Shown: positions 16,851 to 25,144, counted from the stretch's first letter. The stretch is DNA of 64,000 bases from 34-65-8 sp963529855 (GCA_963529855.1 CAURZK010000002.1:1-64000); one strand, 5' to 3'. Made by a program: numbers and translations. The notes: generated by a model from the sequence alone, not told the origin.

Positions 16851-17498
16851 TTACTCTACGTAGTCGTATCGCGACATGTCGATGGGCCACTGTTCAGCCT
16901 CTTCAGATGCCTTCGTTTCCCTCACAGCCTCGGTTCGAACGGATGCTACGTCCAAACGGCGGAGCAGGGCGTCGTGCTGATTGCGGAGTTCGTCGAGCCG
17001 CGCTTCGGCGAGATCCGCGCGCTCTTTTTCGGCTGCCGTCTCTCGCACGAGTTCAGCCAAGTCCTGCGCCATCGTTTCGACTTTTCCGTCCACGAGGGCA
17101 CGAGCCTCACTTTCGCGATTGAGCTCGCTTTCGAGAAGTCCGATCTTCTCGCGCAGCAAAGCCTCGGTCTGGTCGCTGCGCTGACGCTCCCCCTCGATGG
17201 TTTTCCCGGTGAGCCCGAGCGCGATGTGGACGATATTTTCGACACCGGTGCGCAGCCGCTCTTCCAGTTCCTCCCGCAAACCGTCGGGCGCCTGCCGAAC
17301 ATGTCGTATGCCCTGCGCCTCCATGCGCGTCTTCCAGTCGTCTACCTTGTCGTAGATCGACTGATTGCCTTTCGGCATGCCAAGCGCGGTAGCAACGACG
17401 TTCCCATACACCTGGTCGAGATCGCCGCCGGCCTCTCGCAATAACCGAATGGCAATCGCATCGACGTCGGTCTGCGTCTTGTAATCCTTCTTTTTCAT
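16851..17498 (-). CDS. KfrA-like DNA-binding coiled-coil protein
   Basis: A 215-residue protein. The N-terminal about 90 residues (DVDAIAIRLLREAGG, VYGNVVATALGMPKGNQSIY, KVDDWKTRM) resemble the KfrA N-terminal DNA-binding domain, and residues about 100-190 are a continuous coiled coil (REKIGLLESELNRESEARAL, ELVRETAAEKERADLAEARL). KfrA proteins bind plasmid DNA at repeats and help partition or regulate their own gene. Here it is a single-gene unit with its own terminator, upstream of the exonuclease operon and downstream of the mobilization operon. Autoregulation at its own promoter is likely but no operator was identified. Confidence 0.75.
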   Translation of the reverse strand: MKKKDYKTQTDVDAIAIRLLREAGGDLDQVYGNVVATALGMPKGNQSIYDKVDDWKTRMEAQGIRHVRQAPDGLREELEERLRTGVENIVHIALGLTGKTIEGERQRSDQTEALLREKIGLLESELNRESEARALVDGKVETMAQDLAELVRETAAEKERADLAEARLDELRNQHDALLRRLDVASVRTEAVRETKASEEAEQWPIDMSRYDYVE

Positions 17499-17598
17499 GA
17501 TTTCGTAACTTTCCTGTCCGCTCCAGCGACAGCAGCGAATGTCGCTGGGTTCGCTAGATGATATCGGCGGTCAGCCGCGCACTTGTCGCGGCAAGCGT

Positions 17599-17814
17599 TT
17601 ATCGGGAAAGATCGGCGGTTTTCTCGTCCGCTTGAGATATTGCTCTGAAGCGAAGGCAGCGAATTGCGTATCGTCGAACATGTGGTGTCGCGAGTATGGA
17701 CGCGAACTGACGGCGATAGGAGACGAACCGGGCACGTATTATAACCACACGGTGTCGATCGTCGAATGCTACGGCGAGCCGGATCCCGAGGATGAGGAGG
17801 ACGATCGCGGTCAT
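17599..17814 (-). CDS. Small single-span membrane protein, 71 aa, end of the mobilization operon
   Basis: Starts MTAIVLLILGIRLAVAF, one hydrophobic segment followed by a strongly basic cytoplasmic tail (RRQFASILATPHVRRYAIR). Its ATG overlaps the stop of the preceding gene by ATGA, which argues that it is translated. An opposing plus-strand frame of 111 residues at 17539 has poor composition and is rejected. Function unknown; small membrane proteins next to relaxase genes sometimes aid transfer or entry exclusion, but nothing here shows that. Confidence 0.6.
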   Translation of the reverse strand: MTAIVLLILGIRLAVAFDDRHRVVIIRARFVSYRRQFASILATPHVRRYAIRCLRFRAISQADEKTADLSR

Positions 17815-18788
17815 CGTTCGAAATCGTCTGGACTGGGAGGAGCAAGATGTCGCGGCCGTTCGGGAGGCTTTTGATCCGTTCCATCGGCAGAACGAGGGAT
17901 CGCGGTTCTAATGCGGGAAGACATGTCGGATGCCAGCTCTGGAGCAGCGTTTTTTGAAGGCATTGCCACGGGATTTATAGGCGATCGATTGTTTGCGGCG
18001 GTGGAGGTATTGGCTAGTTCGTAGGCCTGCATCTGACGTGTGATGGCTTGGGCGAGCCGCGCATCCTTGTTCTGCAACGCCTGATTTCGGCTCAGCTCTC
18101 CAGGCCGCGCGTTTTCGTCATAAGCGAACCTGTCCGGCCGCGCCCGTGCCACGGCGATAAGGCGCTGGAATGTCGGATCGGACCGCTGAGCCTTCCAAAA
18201 AGCTGCTGCCCACGAAGCATTGTCTCCCATAACATTGAGTTCGCCCTCCTCGACCGAGGCGGCTCCCGAAACGATTGCCGCTGCGATCCATTGACGGCGC
18301 TCGATCTGGATCGCCTCTATCGCCGCAAGATCCCGCTGGACAGCAGGGTCGAGAAGACGGTGGGGTTTGTCCTTGAAGGCCTCAACCAGAACGGGATCAT
18401 CAAGGAAGCGCCAGTGAAGCCCCTCGTGGGACGCACGATAACGCGATCGCGCCAACCAGAGCTGGTCGTGATCGATTTCATTTTCGAGGATCCGCCGGGT
18501 TTCGAGCGCCGGGTCGGCGGCATTCGAGTGGAAACCGGAGTTCTGCACCTCTAGAACATAATTCGTGACAAGGTTGCCGGCGTGCAACGGATGATCGGGT
18601 GCGGCGAAAGTGCGTATGCGCTCGCCGCGCCAGCGGCGTTCATCGTGATCCTTCCGCCGCTTATCTTTTCGATCGCCGCACGTATCGTGATAGACTCGAC
18701 TCGCTGCGACTATGCTGCGGATCGAACCTGCGCGGACCGATCGAACGTGCGTAACGCCGAGGTTCCTGAGAGGTCCTTTCTCGAGCAC
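17811..18788 (-). CDS. Unknown protein following the relaxase, about 300 aa
   Basis: The frame opens at 18788 inside the relaxase gene, overlapping it by 79 bases; no good ATG or GTG lies closer to the relaxase stop, so the true start is uncertain and the first 30 or so residues may not be translated. Conserved-looking parts are HAGNLVTNYVLEVQNSGFH, a helical middle (DPAVQRDLAAIEAIQIERRQ) and KDARLAQAITRQMQAYEL. The C-terminus is Pro/Arg-rich and disordered. No membrane span. It is fourth in the mobilization operon and probably has a relaxosome-related role (inference from position only). Confidence 0.65.
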   Translation of the reverse strand: MLEKGPLRNLGVTHVRSVRAGSIRSIVAASRVYHDTCGDRKDKRRKDHDERRWRGERIRTFAAPDHPLHAGNLVTNYVLEVQNSGFHSNAADPALETRRILENEIDHDQLWLARSRYRASHEGLHWRFLDDPVLVEAFKDKPHRLLDPAVQRDLAAIEAIQIERRQWIAAAIVSGAASVEEGELNVMGDNASWAAAFWKAQRSDPTFQRLIAVARARPDRFAYDENARPGELSRNQALQNKDARLAQAITRQMQAYELANTSTAANNRSPINPVAMPSKNAAPELASDMSSRIRTAIPRSADGTDQKPPERPRHLAPPSPDDFER

Positions 18789-20419
18789 GACACCAAGTTC
18801 GGCTGCAATCCTGGCCAGTCCCTTTCGGATTTCTGCGCCGAAGCGATGCGCAAGCGCCGGAAGCGATACCGTGCAAGCTTGAGCGCGTCGATCCGCGCCC
18901 TGCGCTTTTGAGATACGATCTCAATCGTCCGCAGGCGCTCGACAAAGGCGAGGTCCTCACCATACCAGAACTTGCGGGCTTCCCCGGTCGCCTCGATCCG
19001 GTAGCGATCTTCGAGTTCGCGCCGCTCCTCGGCTTCGCGCTGCGCTTTTTCAGCCGACGATCTGCCTGCAGGCGGACCCCAGATGAGCGCCAGAGGATCT
19101 CCTGCCTGTTCTGGGAAAACGCGCGCATCCCTGAATGGCTTCGACAGGGATTTCTCCAGAAACTTTACCTTGGCAATTTCCGTTTCATGGGAGCGGCGGC
19201 GCTGAGCCCGCCGCTCGTTAACGCCCGTACCCGTCTCGACGTCTCGCATCCTGCGATAGAATTTGGCGTTGTCTTTTTCGAGGTGGTCGGCGAGTTCCTT
19301 GCACTCCTCGATCTCTGCCCGTCGATCGGCAAAGCGATCACGTTCCTTATCGGTCAGCTTCTCGAACCGCGGCATCACGAACTTCCGAACCGCAAGACCG
19401 GGAGCGGCGGGTTGATATCCGCCCGTGAGGCGGTCGCCCAATTTTTTTAGTGCCGCATTGCTGTAGGCCTTGTTAGCCGCGATGGACTGCCCTTGCGCGT
19501 GTTGACCCGCCGCAGGAAGATAATCGTTGGCGACAATCCGCGCGCCGCTCTGGCCAGCGACGTATTTTAGCCCGACGCGCGCAAGGCTCTCATGCACCTG
19601 TGATGCGGTATCCGACTTCATGATACGAGGCTTGGCCAAGACCTGGACGGCCCGTTCCATCTCCCACTCCTCGCCGGACTGCGCGATATTCGCGGCGTAA
19701 TTGTCCTGCTTCCAGGCCTTGTGAGCTTTCTGGGCTGCGACGATCTCGGAACGACCGAGTATCTTGCCGTTCTCGTCCGCAACCTTGATGTCCGACCAAG
19801 TGTGGTAGACGCCTGTCCGGTCTGCAACGAACCGGCGATTTGGTTCGGGCTCGAGATGCAGGTCGCGCTCGATGATTGCCATGGCGATCTGACCAGCTTC
19901 TTTCCACCAGTCCTGACCGAACGTGACCGGCCGGTCTTCTGCGGGCAGGAAGCTGACCACCAAGCCGTGCATGTGATCGTTGTCGGTGTCGCGATGGTCT
20001 GCCCAGATCGAGGGGCAATCTGCTACGCCCAGAACCCGGCAAACGACTGAACGGACGTGTTCGAGTTGCTCTGGCGTCAGATGCTCACGCTCGCGGCTAC
20101 TGACCGCGATATGCCAGAAGCGCTTCAGGCCGGCGCGCGCGCCGTAGATTGCAATCTCCCGCGATTGGCCTTCCGGATCCTCTGAAACAAGATTGTAAGC
20201 GTGCCGCCCTTCTATCCGGTGCCCCTCGGCGCTGTCTTTGCTCACATAGTCGCCGACCGGTTTGACCTTCTCCATCACCGCAACGTCTTCGGCGCTTAAC
20301 TGGATATCGAAGACGTATCGCGCCCGCGAGAGCGACGTGGAAAAAGCGAGTTCCTGCTTCAACTTCGGGCTGGCAACGCCGTTGCAACCGCTATCGTATT
20401 GCCAGATATTGATGACCAT
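18710..20419 (-). CDS. Relaxase/mobilization protein, MOBP-like (VirD2-type motif)
   Basis: A 569-residue relaxase. The metal-binding motif is exact: DHRDTDNDHMHGLVV at about residues 141-155, which fits HxDxxNxHxH. The N-terminal domain (to about 240) holds the transesterase fold; I could not assign the nicking Tyr. The C-terminal half is charged and helical with long coiled-coil-like stretches (ELADHLEKDNAKFYRRMRDV), as in other mobilization proteins. The ATG at 20419 overlaps the MobC-like stop by one base (TGATG), ruling out the longer frame to 20491. It should nick at the candidate oriT some 560 bp upstream and pilot the strand through a helper conjugation channel, since no channel genes are visible here. 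Confidence 0.88.
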   Translation of the reverse strand: MVINIWQYDSGCNGVASPKLKQELAFSTSLSRARYVFDIQLSAEDVAVMEKVKPVGDYVSKDSAEGHRIEGRHAYNLVSEDPEGQSREIAIYGARAGLKRFWHIAVSSREREHLTPEQLEHVRSVVCRVLGVADCPSIWADHRDTDNDHMHGLVVSFLPAEDRPVTFGQDWWKEAGQIAMAIIERDLHLEPEPNRRFVADRTGVYHTWSDIKVADENGKILGRSEIVAAQKAHKAWKQDNYAANIAQSGEEWEMERAVQVLAKPRIMKSDTASQVHESLARVGLKYVAGQSGARIVANDYLPAAGQHAQGQSIAANKAYSNAALKKLGDRLTGGYQPAAPGLAVRKFVMPRFEKLTDKERDRFADRRAEIEECKELADHLEKDNAKFYRRMRDVETGTGVNERRAQRRRSHETEIAKVKFLEKSLSKPFRDARVFPEQAGDPLALIWGPPAGRSSAEKAQREAEERRELEDRYRIEATGEARKFWYGEDLAFVERLRTIEIVSQKRRARIDALKLARYRFRRLRIASAQKSERDWPGLQPNLVSCSRKDLSGTSALRTFDRSAQVRSAA

Positions 20420-20904
20420 CAGCGGCTCTCTCGCTTGTCGATCGTCGGAACAGCGCGGGACTGTTCCTGCCGGTGCGCGATCAGGCGGCACAGCTCGCGC
20501 GCCTCGTCCAGCAAGGCACTTTCAGTCGGTCTGGCGTCCTCGATCAGCGCAACCAGTTCCTCATGCCGCTGCTTTGCGAGCAGGCCTAGAAATGCGTGCT
20601 CCGGGTCATCATTGGGAACGTTTCGCGCACGCGCTAGGTCATCGTCCAGTCGCGTTTTAAGCGCGGCAAGCGCGTCGCCGATGCGCTTTTGCCGAGCCGC
20701 CATTGCCAGAAGTCTGGCGCCAACATCGACCGCCGTGTCGCGCAAGCCCGAAGGGTTGAAAATCCGATCCCTGCAGTATTGCGCGACCTCTTTGTCGGGC
20801 ACCTCTCGCTGGATCTGCGCTTTCTGTTCGGCAGTAACATAAACCTTGATGTAAGGGCGCTTTGGGCGCTTCTTTGGCGTTGCTGAAAGCTTTCTATCGG
20901 CCAT
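20419..20904 (-). CDS. MobC-like relaxosome accessory protein
   Basis: A 161-residue basic protein starting MADRKLSATPKKRPKRPYIK; a basic N-terminal arm, a ribbon-helix-helix-like segment (YIKVYVTAEQKAQIQRE) and then helical regions. This pattern fits the plasmid mobilization proteins that bind oriT and help melt it for the relaxase. GGAGGAAGG upstream supports the ATG at 20904 rather than 20955. It sits directly between oriT and the relaxase gene, the classical place for mobC. Confidence 0.7.
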   Translation of the reverse strand: MADRKLSATPKKRPKRPYIKVYVTAEQKAQIQREVPDKEVAQYCRDRIFNPSGLRDTAVDVGARLLAMAARQKRIGDALAALKTRLDDDLARARNVPNDDPEHAFLGLLAKQRHEELVALIEDARPTESALLDEARELCRLIAHRQEQSRAVPTIDKRESR

Positions 20905-20982
20905 GGCCAAGCCTTCCTCCGCCGGCCGTGCGGGCGGCTCTTGAAACGCCGTCACGGAGCGTCAGCGACACGATGGCGAAAC

Positions 20983-21011
20983 GTGTGGGGCACCCACACC
21001 CATCCTGTAAG
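20983..21011 (+). other. Candidate oriT: inverted repeat plus nic-like site
   Basis: An inverted repeat GTGTGGG-GCA-CCCACAC (20983-20999) is followed two bases later by ATCCTG at 21002-21007 and TAAG. ATCCTG is the core of the nic region of MOBP-type origins such as RP4, and an inverted repeat just upstream of nic is a standard oriT feature. The site lies upstream of the MobC and relaxase genes, in the gap after the unknown gene ending at 21028. Exact nick position and strand are inferred. Confidence 0.6.
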
Positions 21012-21027
21012 AAAAACTGGCCCCGTT

Positions 21028-21945
21028 TCACGACTTTGCCTCCGGCAGCGGGAGCCCGACCTGATTAAAGACCAGTTCGATGCAGCGCGCGACGTCGGGG
21101 CTGCGCGCCATAGCCATATGCATTGCGTCAGCATCCTGCGAAAGCTTCGTCGCTTTGGCGACAAGCTCGGCGTCGGTCGCATCCCTCAGCGCTCCGAAAA
21201 AGTTGTTCGCGAGCATTTCGCCTTTTTGAAACGCGCCGTAGGGCAATGCAGGGCGGCGAAGAGCGTCCGTAGGTTCGGTCTTAGCCGCTCTCGGCTTGGA
21301 CGGGGGTTCGTGGTGAGAGGACCGCCGCTTCAGCTCTGTGGCAGGCTCCACATAGGGCGGAAGCTTCTGAGGTGCTCCAAGTCCTTGAGCGTCTGATCGA
21401 ATCGAGCCGGTCGCGGGATCGGGAGGCGAGGGCGCAACCGCAGTATCGGCCTTGAGTTCTTCGCCCGCAGTACCGCGCTTAGCCGCTAGGCGTCGTTTGT
21501 ACTCGTCATCTACCCGTGAGCTCCAGACGCCATCAGCATCGCCCGGCCAGTTGGAATTGATTGTCGGCTCGCTCAGGAGCCATTGGAGAACTGGCGACTG
21601 ATAGCCATCGCGCGTGATCCACCGACGATCATTGAGCCACCGCAGCCAGCGTTGTAGTTCCTCTTTCTGCTCGTCGGTGAGGGGACAGGCCGCCGCCACC
21701 CTTGCGACTTGCGCTTTCGGATTGAACCGTTTTTTCGGTTTTGCATGGATCTGCCTCGCATCCTTGAATGCGTAGGCAATCGCACGGTACGGAAATCCTG
21801 GCGGAAGAATTGGCTCGTCGGGATCGACCGCGCTGCCTCCGAATTCTTCACGGAGGGCTTTGAGCCTGATAGCTTCCTTCTCACCCGCCGTTTGCTTACG
21901 GCGTTGCGGCCGCTTCCGCTCATTACTGTCGTTTTCTCCGGGCAT
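21028..21945 (-). CDS. Unknown basic protein upstream of oriT, 305 aa
   Basis: Starts MPGENDSNERKRPQRRKQ at 21945, with GGGAGA about seven bases upstream; the frame continues to 22116 but that part is non-coding in look. The N-terminal half is basic with a folded-looking block (PPGFPYRAIAYAFKDARQIH, EELQRWLRWLNDRRWITRDG, SPVLQWLLSE), the middle is Pro/Ser-rich and disordered, and the C-terminal block (FQKGEMLANNFFGALRDATD) is helical. No motif is recognised. It is first in the mobilization operon, with oriT between it and mobC, so it may be transferred-element housekeeping. Confidence 0.7.
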   Translation of the reverse strand: MPGENDSNERKRPQRRKQTAGEKEAIRLKALREEFGGSAVDPDEPILPPGFPYRAIAYAFKDARQIHAKPKKRFNPKAQVARVAAACPLTDEQKEELQRWLRWLNDRRWITRDGYQSPVLQWLLSEPTINSNWPGDADGVWSSRVDDEYKRRLAAKRGTAGEELKADTAVAPSPPDPATGSIRSDAQGLGAPQKLPPYVEPATELKRRSSHHEPPSKPRAAKTEPTDALRRPALPYGAFQKGEMLANNFFGALRDATDAELVAKATKLSQDADAMHMAMARSPDVARCIELVFNQVGLPLPEAKS

Positions 21946-22116
21946 TCGTCTTCTCCCTAAGGTCGATGATACCTTGTAGGATGAGTTGACGAGAATGAGT
22001 AACGCGGGCGCCGCGATCGCGTGAACGTCGACAGGGAGAGTCACGTTTCGACCTGCCGGGCTGACTAATCCGAAGTCTCCCCCGTCGCTACCCGTGCGCG
22101 TGGAAAAGAAAGACAT

Positions 22117-22723
22117 CCCCTAAATGGAGCCGCACCAGCGGCGCGTTCTTGTGGGACCTCTTCGCATTCGCGAACCCGGCCCGGGGAAGGCGCCGCCGGC
22201 GGGCGGCCCTTCGCGCGCGACCCCACCGGGGCGCGCTGTGCCGGCGCAATAGCGACCGGTTCTAAATCTTTTTCGGGACGACGATTTTGGAAATCGTCGG
22301 TGAAAGGAAAAAGCTTTCAGACGCCTGCCGGCGCAAAAAGGAGATGTGAAATGAAGATCGAACAGCAGGATAGACCTCGCAATCCGTTGATCGAAATGAA
22401 ATCTGAAGAGGAGAGAGGAAAAACCCGACGACGAACCTGTCGGGGGCATCCGCCGTAGCGGATGCCAAGGGCGCCTTCAGGCGCCTGGGGGCGCGATGAG
22501 TTTTCGTCGCGTCCCCTGAGGTCGGCTAGGTCAGCTGGAGGTGAGCTCCAGATTTCCGGGCCGGCCTCAACCATTTCTTAACTTCCAGCCGATTATGGCG
22601 AAGCCACGGGGCCGGGCTCGGCTCCCGCTTTTCCTCTCTCCCCCTTCATTCAACCTACCTGCTGCAAGTCGGGACCGCGCGCAGACGCGCGAGAGGGGCG
22701 GCTTGGAAGCCGCCCCCAGTTAT
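22117..22723. other. Structured, mostly non-coding region with several strong hairpins
   Basis: About 600 bp with an unusual density of inverted repeats: CGACGATTT-TGG-AAATCGTCG (22279-22299), flanked by CTTTTTC and GAAAAAG, a GC-rich arm pair around 22220 (GCGCG...CGCGC), a hairpin near 22480-22515 (GGGGCGCGA and TCGCGTCCCC), CTGGAG-GTGAG-CTCCAG near 22535, and GGGGCGGCT-TGGA-AGCCGCCCC at 22695-22716. It contains one small possible gene (22351). The density suggests a regulatory or origin-type region between the mobilization operon and the gene at 22724. Confidence 0.5.
22351..22458 (+). CDS. Candidate very small protein (35 aa)
   Basis: Reads MKIEQQDRPRNPLIEMKSEE then ERGKTRRR. An excellent ribosome binding site, AAGGAG seven bases before the ATG, is the main evidence. 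It is charged and soluble, alone on the plus strand within the structured region. Function unknown. Confidence 0.35.
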   Translation: MKIEQQDRPRNPLIEMKSEEERGKTRRRTCRGHPP

Positions 22724-23290
22724 TCAGTCGCCTTTTGCCAGTCGCCTGAAGGTCGCGATGTCGCAGGCAATGGGCGTGCTGCCCATAGTGAACAGCACTT
22801 CGCCGGAAGGCGCGAGCTTGGCGATCCGCTTCCGGATGCTTTTTTCTGCAAGAGCGATGTCGTCGCCGTAGGAGCGAGAGGAGCCCTCGCGAAGGCATGC
22901 GCTGCCGTTCTTGCGGATCGAGGCTTCCAGAGGAAAGCCGACGTCGAAGATCAGCTTCGCACGTGCATCTCGAGGACGTTTCCATACTGCGCCGTTCAGG
23001 ATGGCCTTTGCTTCAGTCTCTCCGTCGGTGATGAAGTAGGTTAGATCGAGCGCCTGGGCGTCGAAGGTTACGCAGGGGCTCGCAGGATCCATTCCGACGT
23101 GTAGCAGCTCCCAGTTCTTCGTCATGGCGAAACGGAGGATTTGCTGCATGTCCGGCCCGCTGAGCTTCGTGCCGCCGATGACGAGGAAGTCGAGCGGCCG
23201 CTTCGTATGGGCTTCGAGTTCGGCTTGGAGGCCTCGCAAGATTTTATTCATCGCCGTGTTGTAAACACTGGGGTGATACGCAGATTTCAT
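22724..23290 (-). CDS. Unknown protein, 188 aa
   Basis: Starts MKSAYHPSVYNTAMNKILRG. It reads as a mixed alpha/beta soluble domain: LDFLVIGGTKLSGPDMQQIL, TKNWELLHVGMDPASPC, LDLTYFITDGETEAKAIL, ending IACDIATFRRLAKGD. No catalytic motif is recognised. It is monocistronic on the minus strand, with a hairpin (22695-22716) just after its stop. The upstream region has AT-rich segments and a small inverted repeat CTTCCGG-TTGAATG-CCGGAAG at 23394-23414. Confidence 0.7.
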   Translation of the reverse strand: MKSAYHPSVYNTAMNKILRGLQAELEAHTKRPLDFLVIGGTKLSGPDMQQILRFAMTKNWELLHVGMDPASPCVTFDAQALDLTYFITDGETEAKAILNGAVWKRPRDARAKLIFDVGFPLEASIRKNGSACLREGSSRSYGDDIALAEKSIRKRIAKLAPSGEVLFTMGSTPIACDIATFRRLAKGD

Positions 23291-23703
23291 ATCGATATAT
23301 CCTTCCGCAAGTTGCGTGTGATCGGCCGCGAAGCGGAAGTTTTTTCCTTCCTCCTCACGATCCGTTCTTCCCGTTCTTGTGAAAGGTCATTCGCTTCCGG
23401 TTGAATGCCGGAAGGCCTATATCTCTATGTCACTCGTCGCTTGATTTATTGACGGCGGGGCGCGGTGTTCAGCATGCTGGCGCGGCCGCGTTGCCGAATT
23501 AATAGCAGGGACTATGTCGGCTACTGGGCCGGAAGCGGAAAGGCAGCTTTTATATCTTTGAGCGGATTAAGCGGACAGCGACTGCTGACCGAATCGCAAG
23601 CCGGTGCATTAGAGAATGGTCTGGAGAAACCCCTCTTGGCATAGACTTTTGCCGTCGTTGAAACGCCCTGCAGGACAGCCAACACGGAGCCGAGAGCCAC
23701 AAA
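23291..23703. other. Intergenic region between element backbone and cargo
   Basis: About 410 bp without a gene I can support. It holds the 7-bp inverted repeat at 23394-23414 and an AT-rich stretch near 23280-23290, probably the promoter of the 188-aa gene. The junction between mobile-element backbone and the efflux/detoxification cargo lies somewhere here. Confidence 0.4.
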
Positions 23704-23724
23704 CTAAATCGGTTTACTATTTAG
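23704..23724 (+). promoter_or_regulatory. Candidate MarR operator before the hydrolase-thioesterase operon
   Basis: A palindrome with 6-bp arms, CTAAAT-CGGTTTACT-ATTTAG, 24 bases before the hydrolase ATG. On the opposite strand it contains ATAGTAAACCGATTTAG, which matches ATAGTAAAGGCATTTAG at 29305-29321 at 14 of 17 positions, differing only in the central three bases. MarR proteins bind AT-rich palindromes of this size. Confidence 0.6.
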
Positions 23725-23747
23725 CGCGCCTTTCCTACCATCCAGAG

Positions 23748-24653
23748 ATGGCGAGAGAAACCTTTACGATTGAGGGCGCAGGCGCGATTTCTCTTACAGC
23801 CGAGGCTGAGGGGGATGCCTACGCTAAACCCGTCCTTCTTGCGCACGGCGGCGGGCAGACACGGCGCGCGTGGAGAAGGGTGGTCAGCGAGCTGGCTCAA
23901 GCCGGCTTTCGCGCAATCGCCTTCGACATGCGCGGTCACGGAGACAGCGATTGGTCGCCATGCGGAGCTTATGAAATGCGCGACTTCGCGGCGGATCTGG
24001 TCGCTGCAGCGTCGCGCCTGGACCAGAAGCCAGCGCTGGTCGGCGCTTCACTGGGCGGGCTCGCTGGACTGATTGCCGCAGGGGAGCTTGCTCCAGGTAG
24101 CTTTGCTTCACTCACATTGGTCGACATTGCCCCGCGCATGGAGCCCAGCGGTGTGATGCGCGTGGTTGGTTTCATGGAAGAGCATGTCGATAGCGGCTTC
24201 GCCTCACCAGAGGAGGCGGCCGACGTGATCGCTCGCTACATGCCGCATCGTCCCAAGCGGGGCGCGAGCGATGGTCTGAAAAACTATCTGCGGCAGAAGT
24301 CGGATGGGCGCTTCTATTGGCACTGGGACCCGGTGTTTATCCGTAATATAATGTCAGCCAGACAAGGCGACCCAGACAGCCAAGAACGTCAATCGGCAAT
24401 GCTGAGCCAAGCTGCGGCGAATCTCACGCTTCCGCTTCACCTCATCCGAGGCGGCTCTAGCGATCTTGTTTCCGAAGAGGCCGTTTTGCATCTGCGACAA
24501 CTCGCCCCCCATGCAGAATACACCGATATTGCCGATGCCACGCACATGGTCGTGGGCGATGCGAACGATGCCTTCTCCGCCGCTATCGTCGATTTCCTAG
24601 GGCGCCATCACTCATCCGATACGGCTCAGCCACAGGGGACGAGGGAGCTATGA
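23748..24653 (+). CDS. Alpha/beta-hydrolase
   Basis: A 301-residue alpha/beta-fold hydrolase starting MARETFTIEGAGAISLTAEA. The oxyanion region is PVLLAHGGGQTRRAWR, the DMRGHGDS turn is typical, the nucleophile elbow is VGASLGGLAG (Ser in GxSxG), the acid lies after LHLIRGGSSD, and the catalytic His is in DATHMVVGD. The substrate is unknown; peroxidase- or esterase-like relatives share this layout. ATG 23748 is preferred over the frame to 23616, whose N-terminus looks like leader DNA. The last 4 bases overlap the thioesterase start (ATGA), so the pair is co-translated, probably under the palindromic operator just upstream. Confidence 0.92.
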   Translation: MARETFTIEGAGAISLTAEAEGDAYAKPVLLAHGGGQTRRAWRRVVSELAQAGFRAIAFDMRGHGDSDWSPCGAYEMRDFAADLVAAASRLDQKPALVGASLGGLAGLIAAGELAPGSFASLTLVDIAPRMEPSGVMRVVGFMEEHVDSGFASPEEAADVIARYMPHRPKRGASDGLKNYLRQKSDGRFYWHWDPVFIRNIMSARQGDPDSQERQSAMLSQAAANLTLPLHLIRGGSSDLVSEEAVLHLRQLAPHAEYTDIADATHMVVGDANDAFSAAIVDFLGRHHSSDTAQPQGTREL

Positions 24654-25144
24654 TCGATCGAGAGCGCTTGCAGGAAATGCTGCATATCGCGCCGTTTCAC
24701 CGATGGCTTGGGCTGGAGATTGCGACATGCTCCGACCAGTCAATCGCGATCACCATGCCATGGCGCGAAGAGATCGTGTCGAACCCTATGATTGGGTCGG
24801 CGCATGGAGGGATCCTGGCTTCACTGGTCGACCTCACCGGGCTTTATACTCTGCTTGCCGGGGGCGTCGCGGCGAGAGCGAAGGCCGATCTGCATGTCGA
24901 TTACCACCGTCCTGCAACCTCAGGACCTCTCACTGCTCACGGACAGATCGTGAAGATCGGGCGACAGATTTCGGTGGCCGAAACCCGGGTTCTCGAGCCC
25001 GACGACAAGTTGGTCGCCAGCGGCAGGGGCGCCTACTTCTCGTCAACCGGATCACTTGATCAGCGCGGCGGGACTATTGATCTCGAACAGGCTCTTGCCA
25101 CCCAAGGCCCAGCGACTTCTGCAGCGCTATCCACGCCAGCGTAA
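24650..25144 (+). CDS. PaaI-type hotdog thioesterase
   Basis: A 164-residue hotdog-fold protein. The signature SAHGGILASLVDLTG (HGG with Asp) and the strand pattern LHVDYHRPATSGPL, GQIVKIGRQISVAETRVL match the PaaI/YdiI thioesterase group, which hydrolyse acyl- or aryl-CoA thioesters. It is translationally coupled to the alpha/beta-hydrolase, suggesting two hydrolytic steps on one compound. Its last 71 bases overlap, on the opposite strand, the 3' end of the outer-membrane efflux gene. Confidence 0.9.
   Translation: MIDRERLQEMLHIAPFHRWLGLEIATCSDQSIAITMPWREEIVSNPMIGSAHGGILASLVDLTGLYTLLAGGVAARAKADLHVDYHRPATSGPLTAHGQIVKIGRQISVAETRVLEPDDKLVASGRGAYFSSTGSLDQRGGTIDLEQALATQGPATSAALSTPA

Noticed and set aside
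17539..17874. 111-residue plus-strand frame
   Set aside because: The minus-strand 71-aa membrane protein fits the operon (ATGA overlap) and has better composition.
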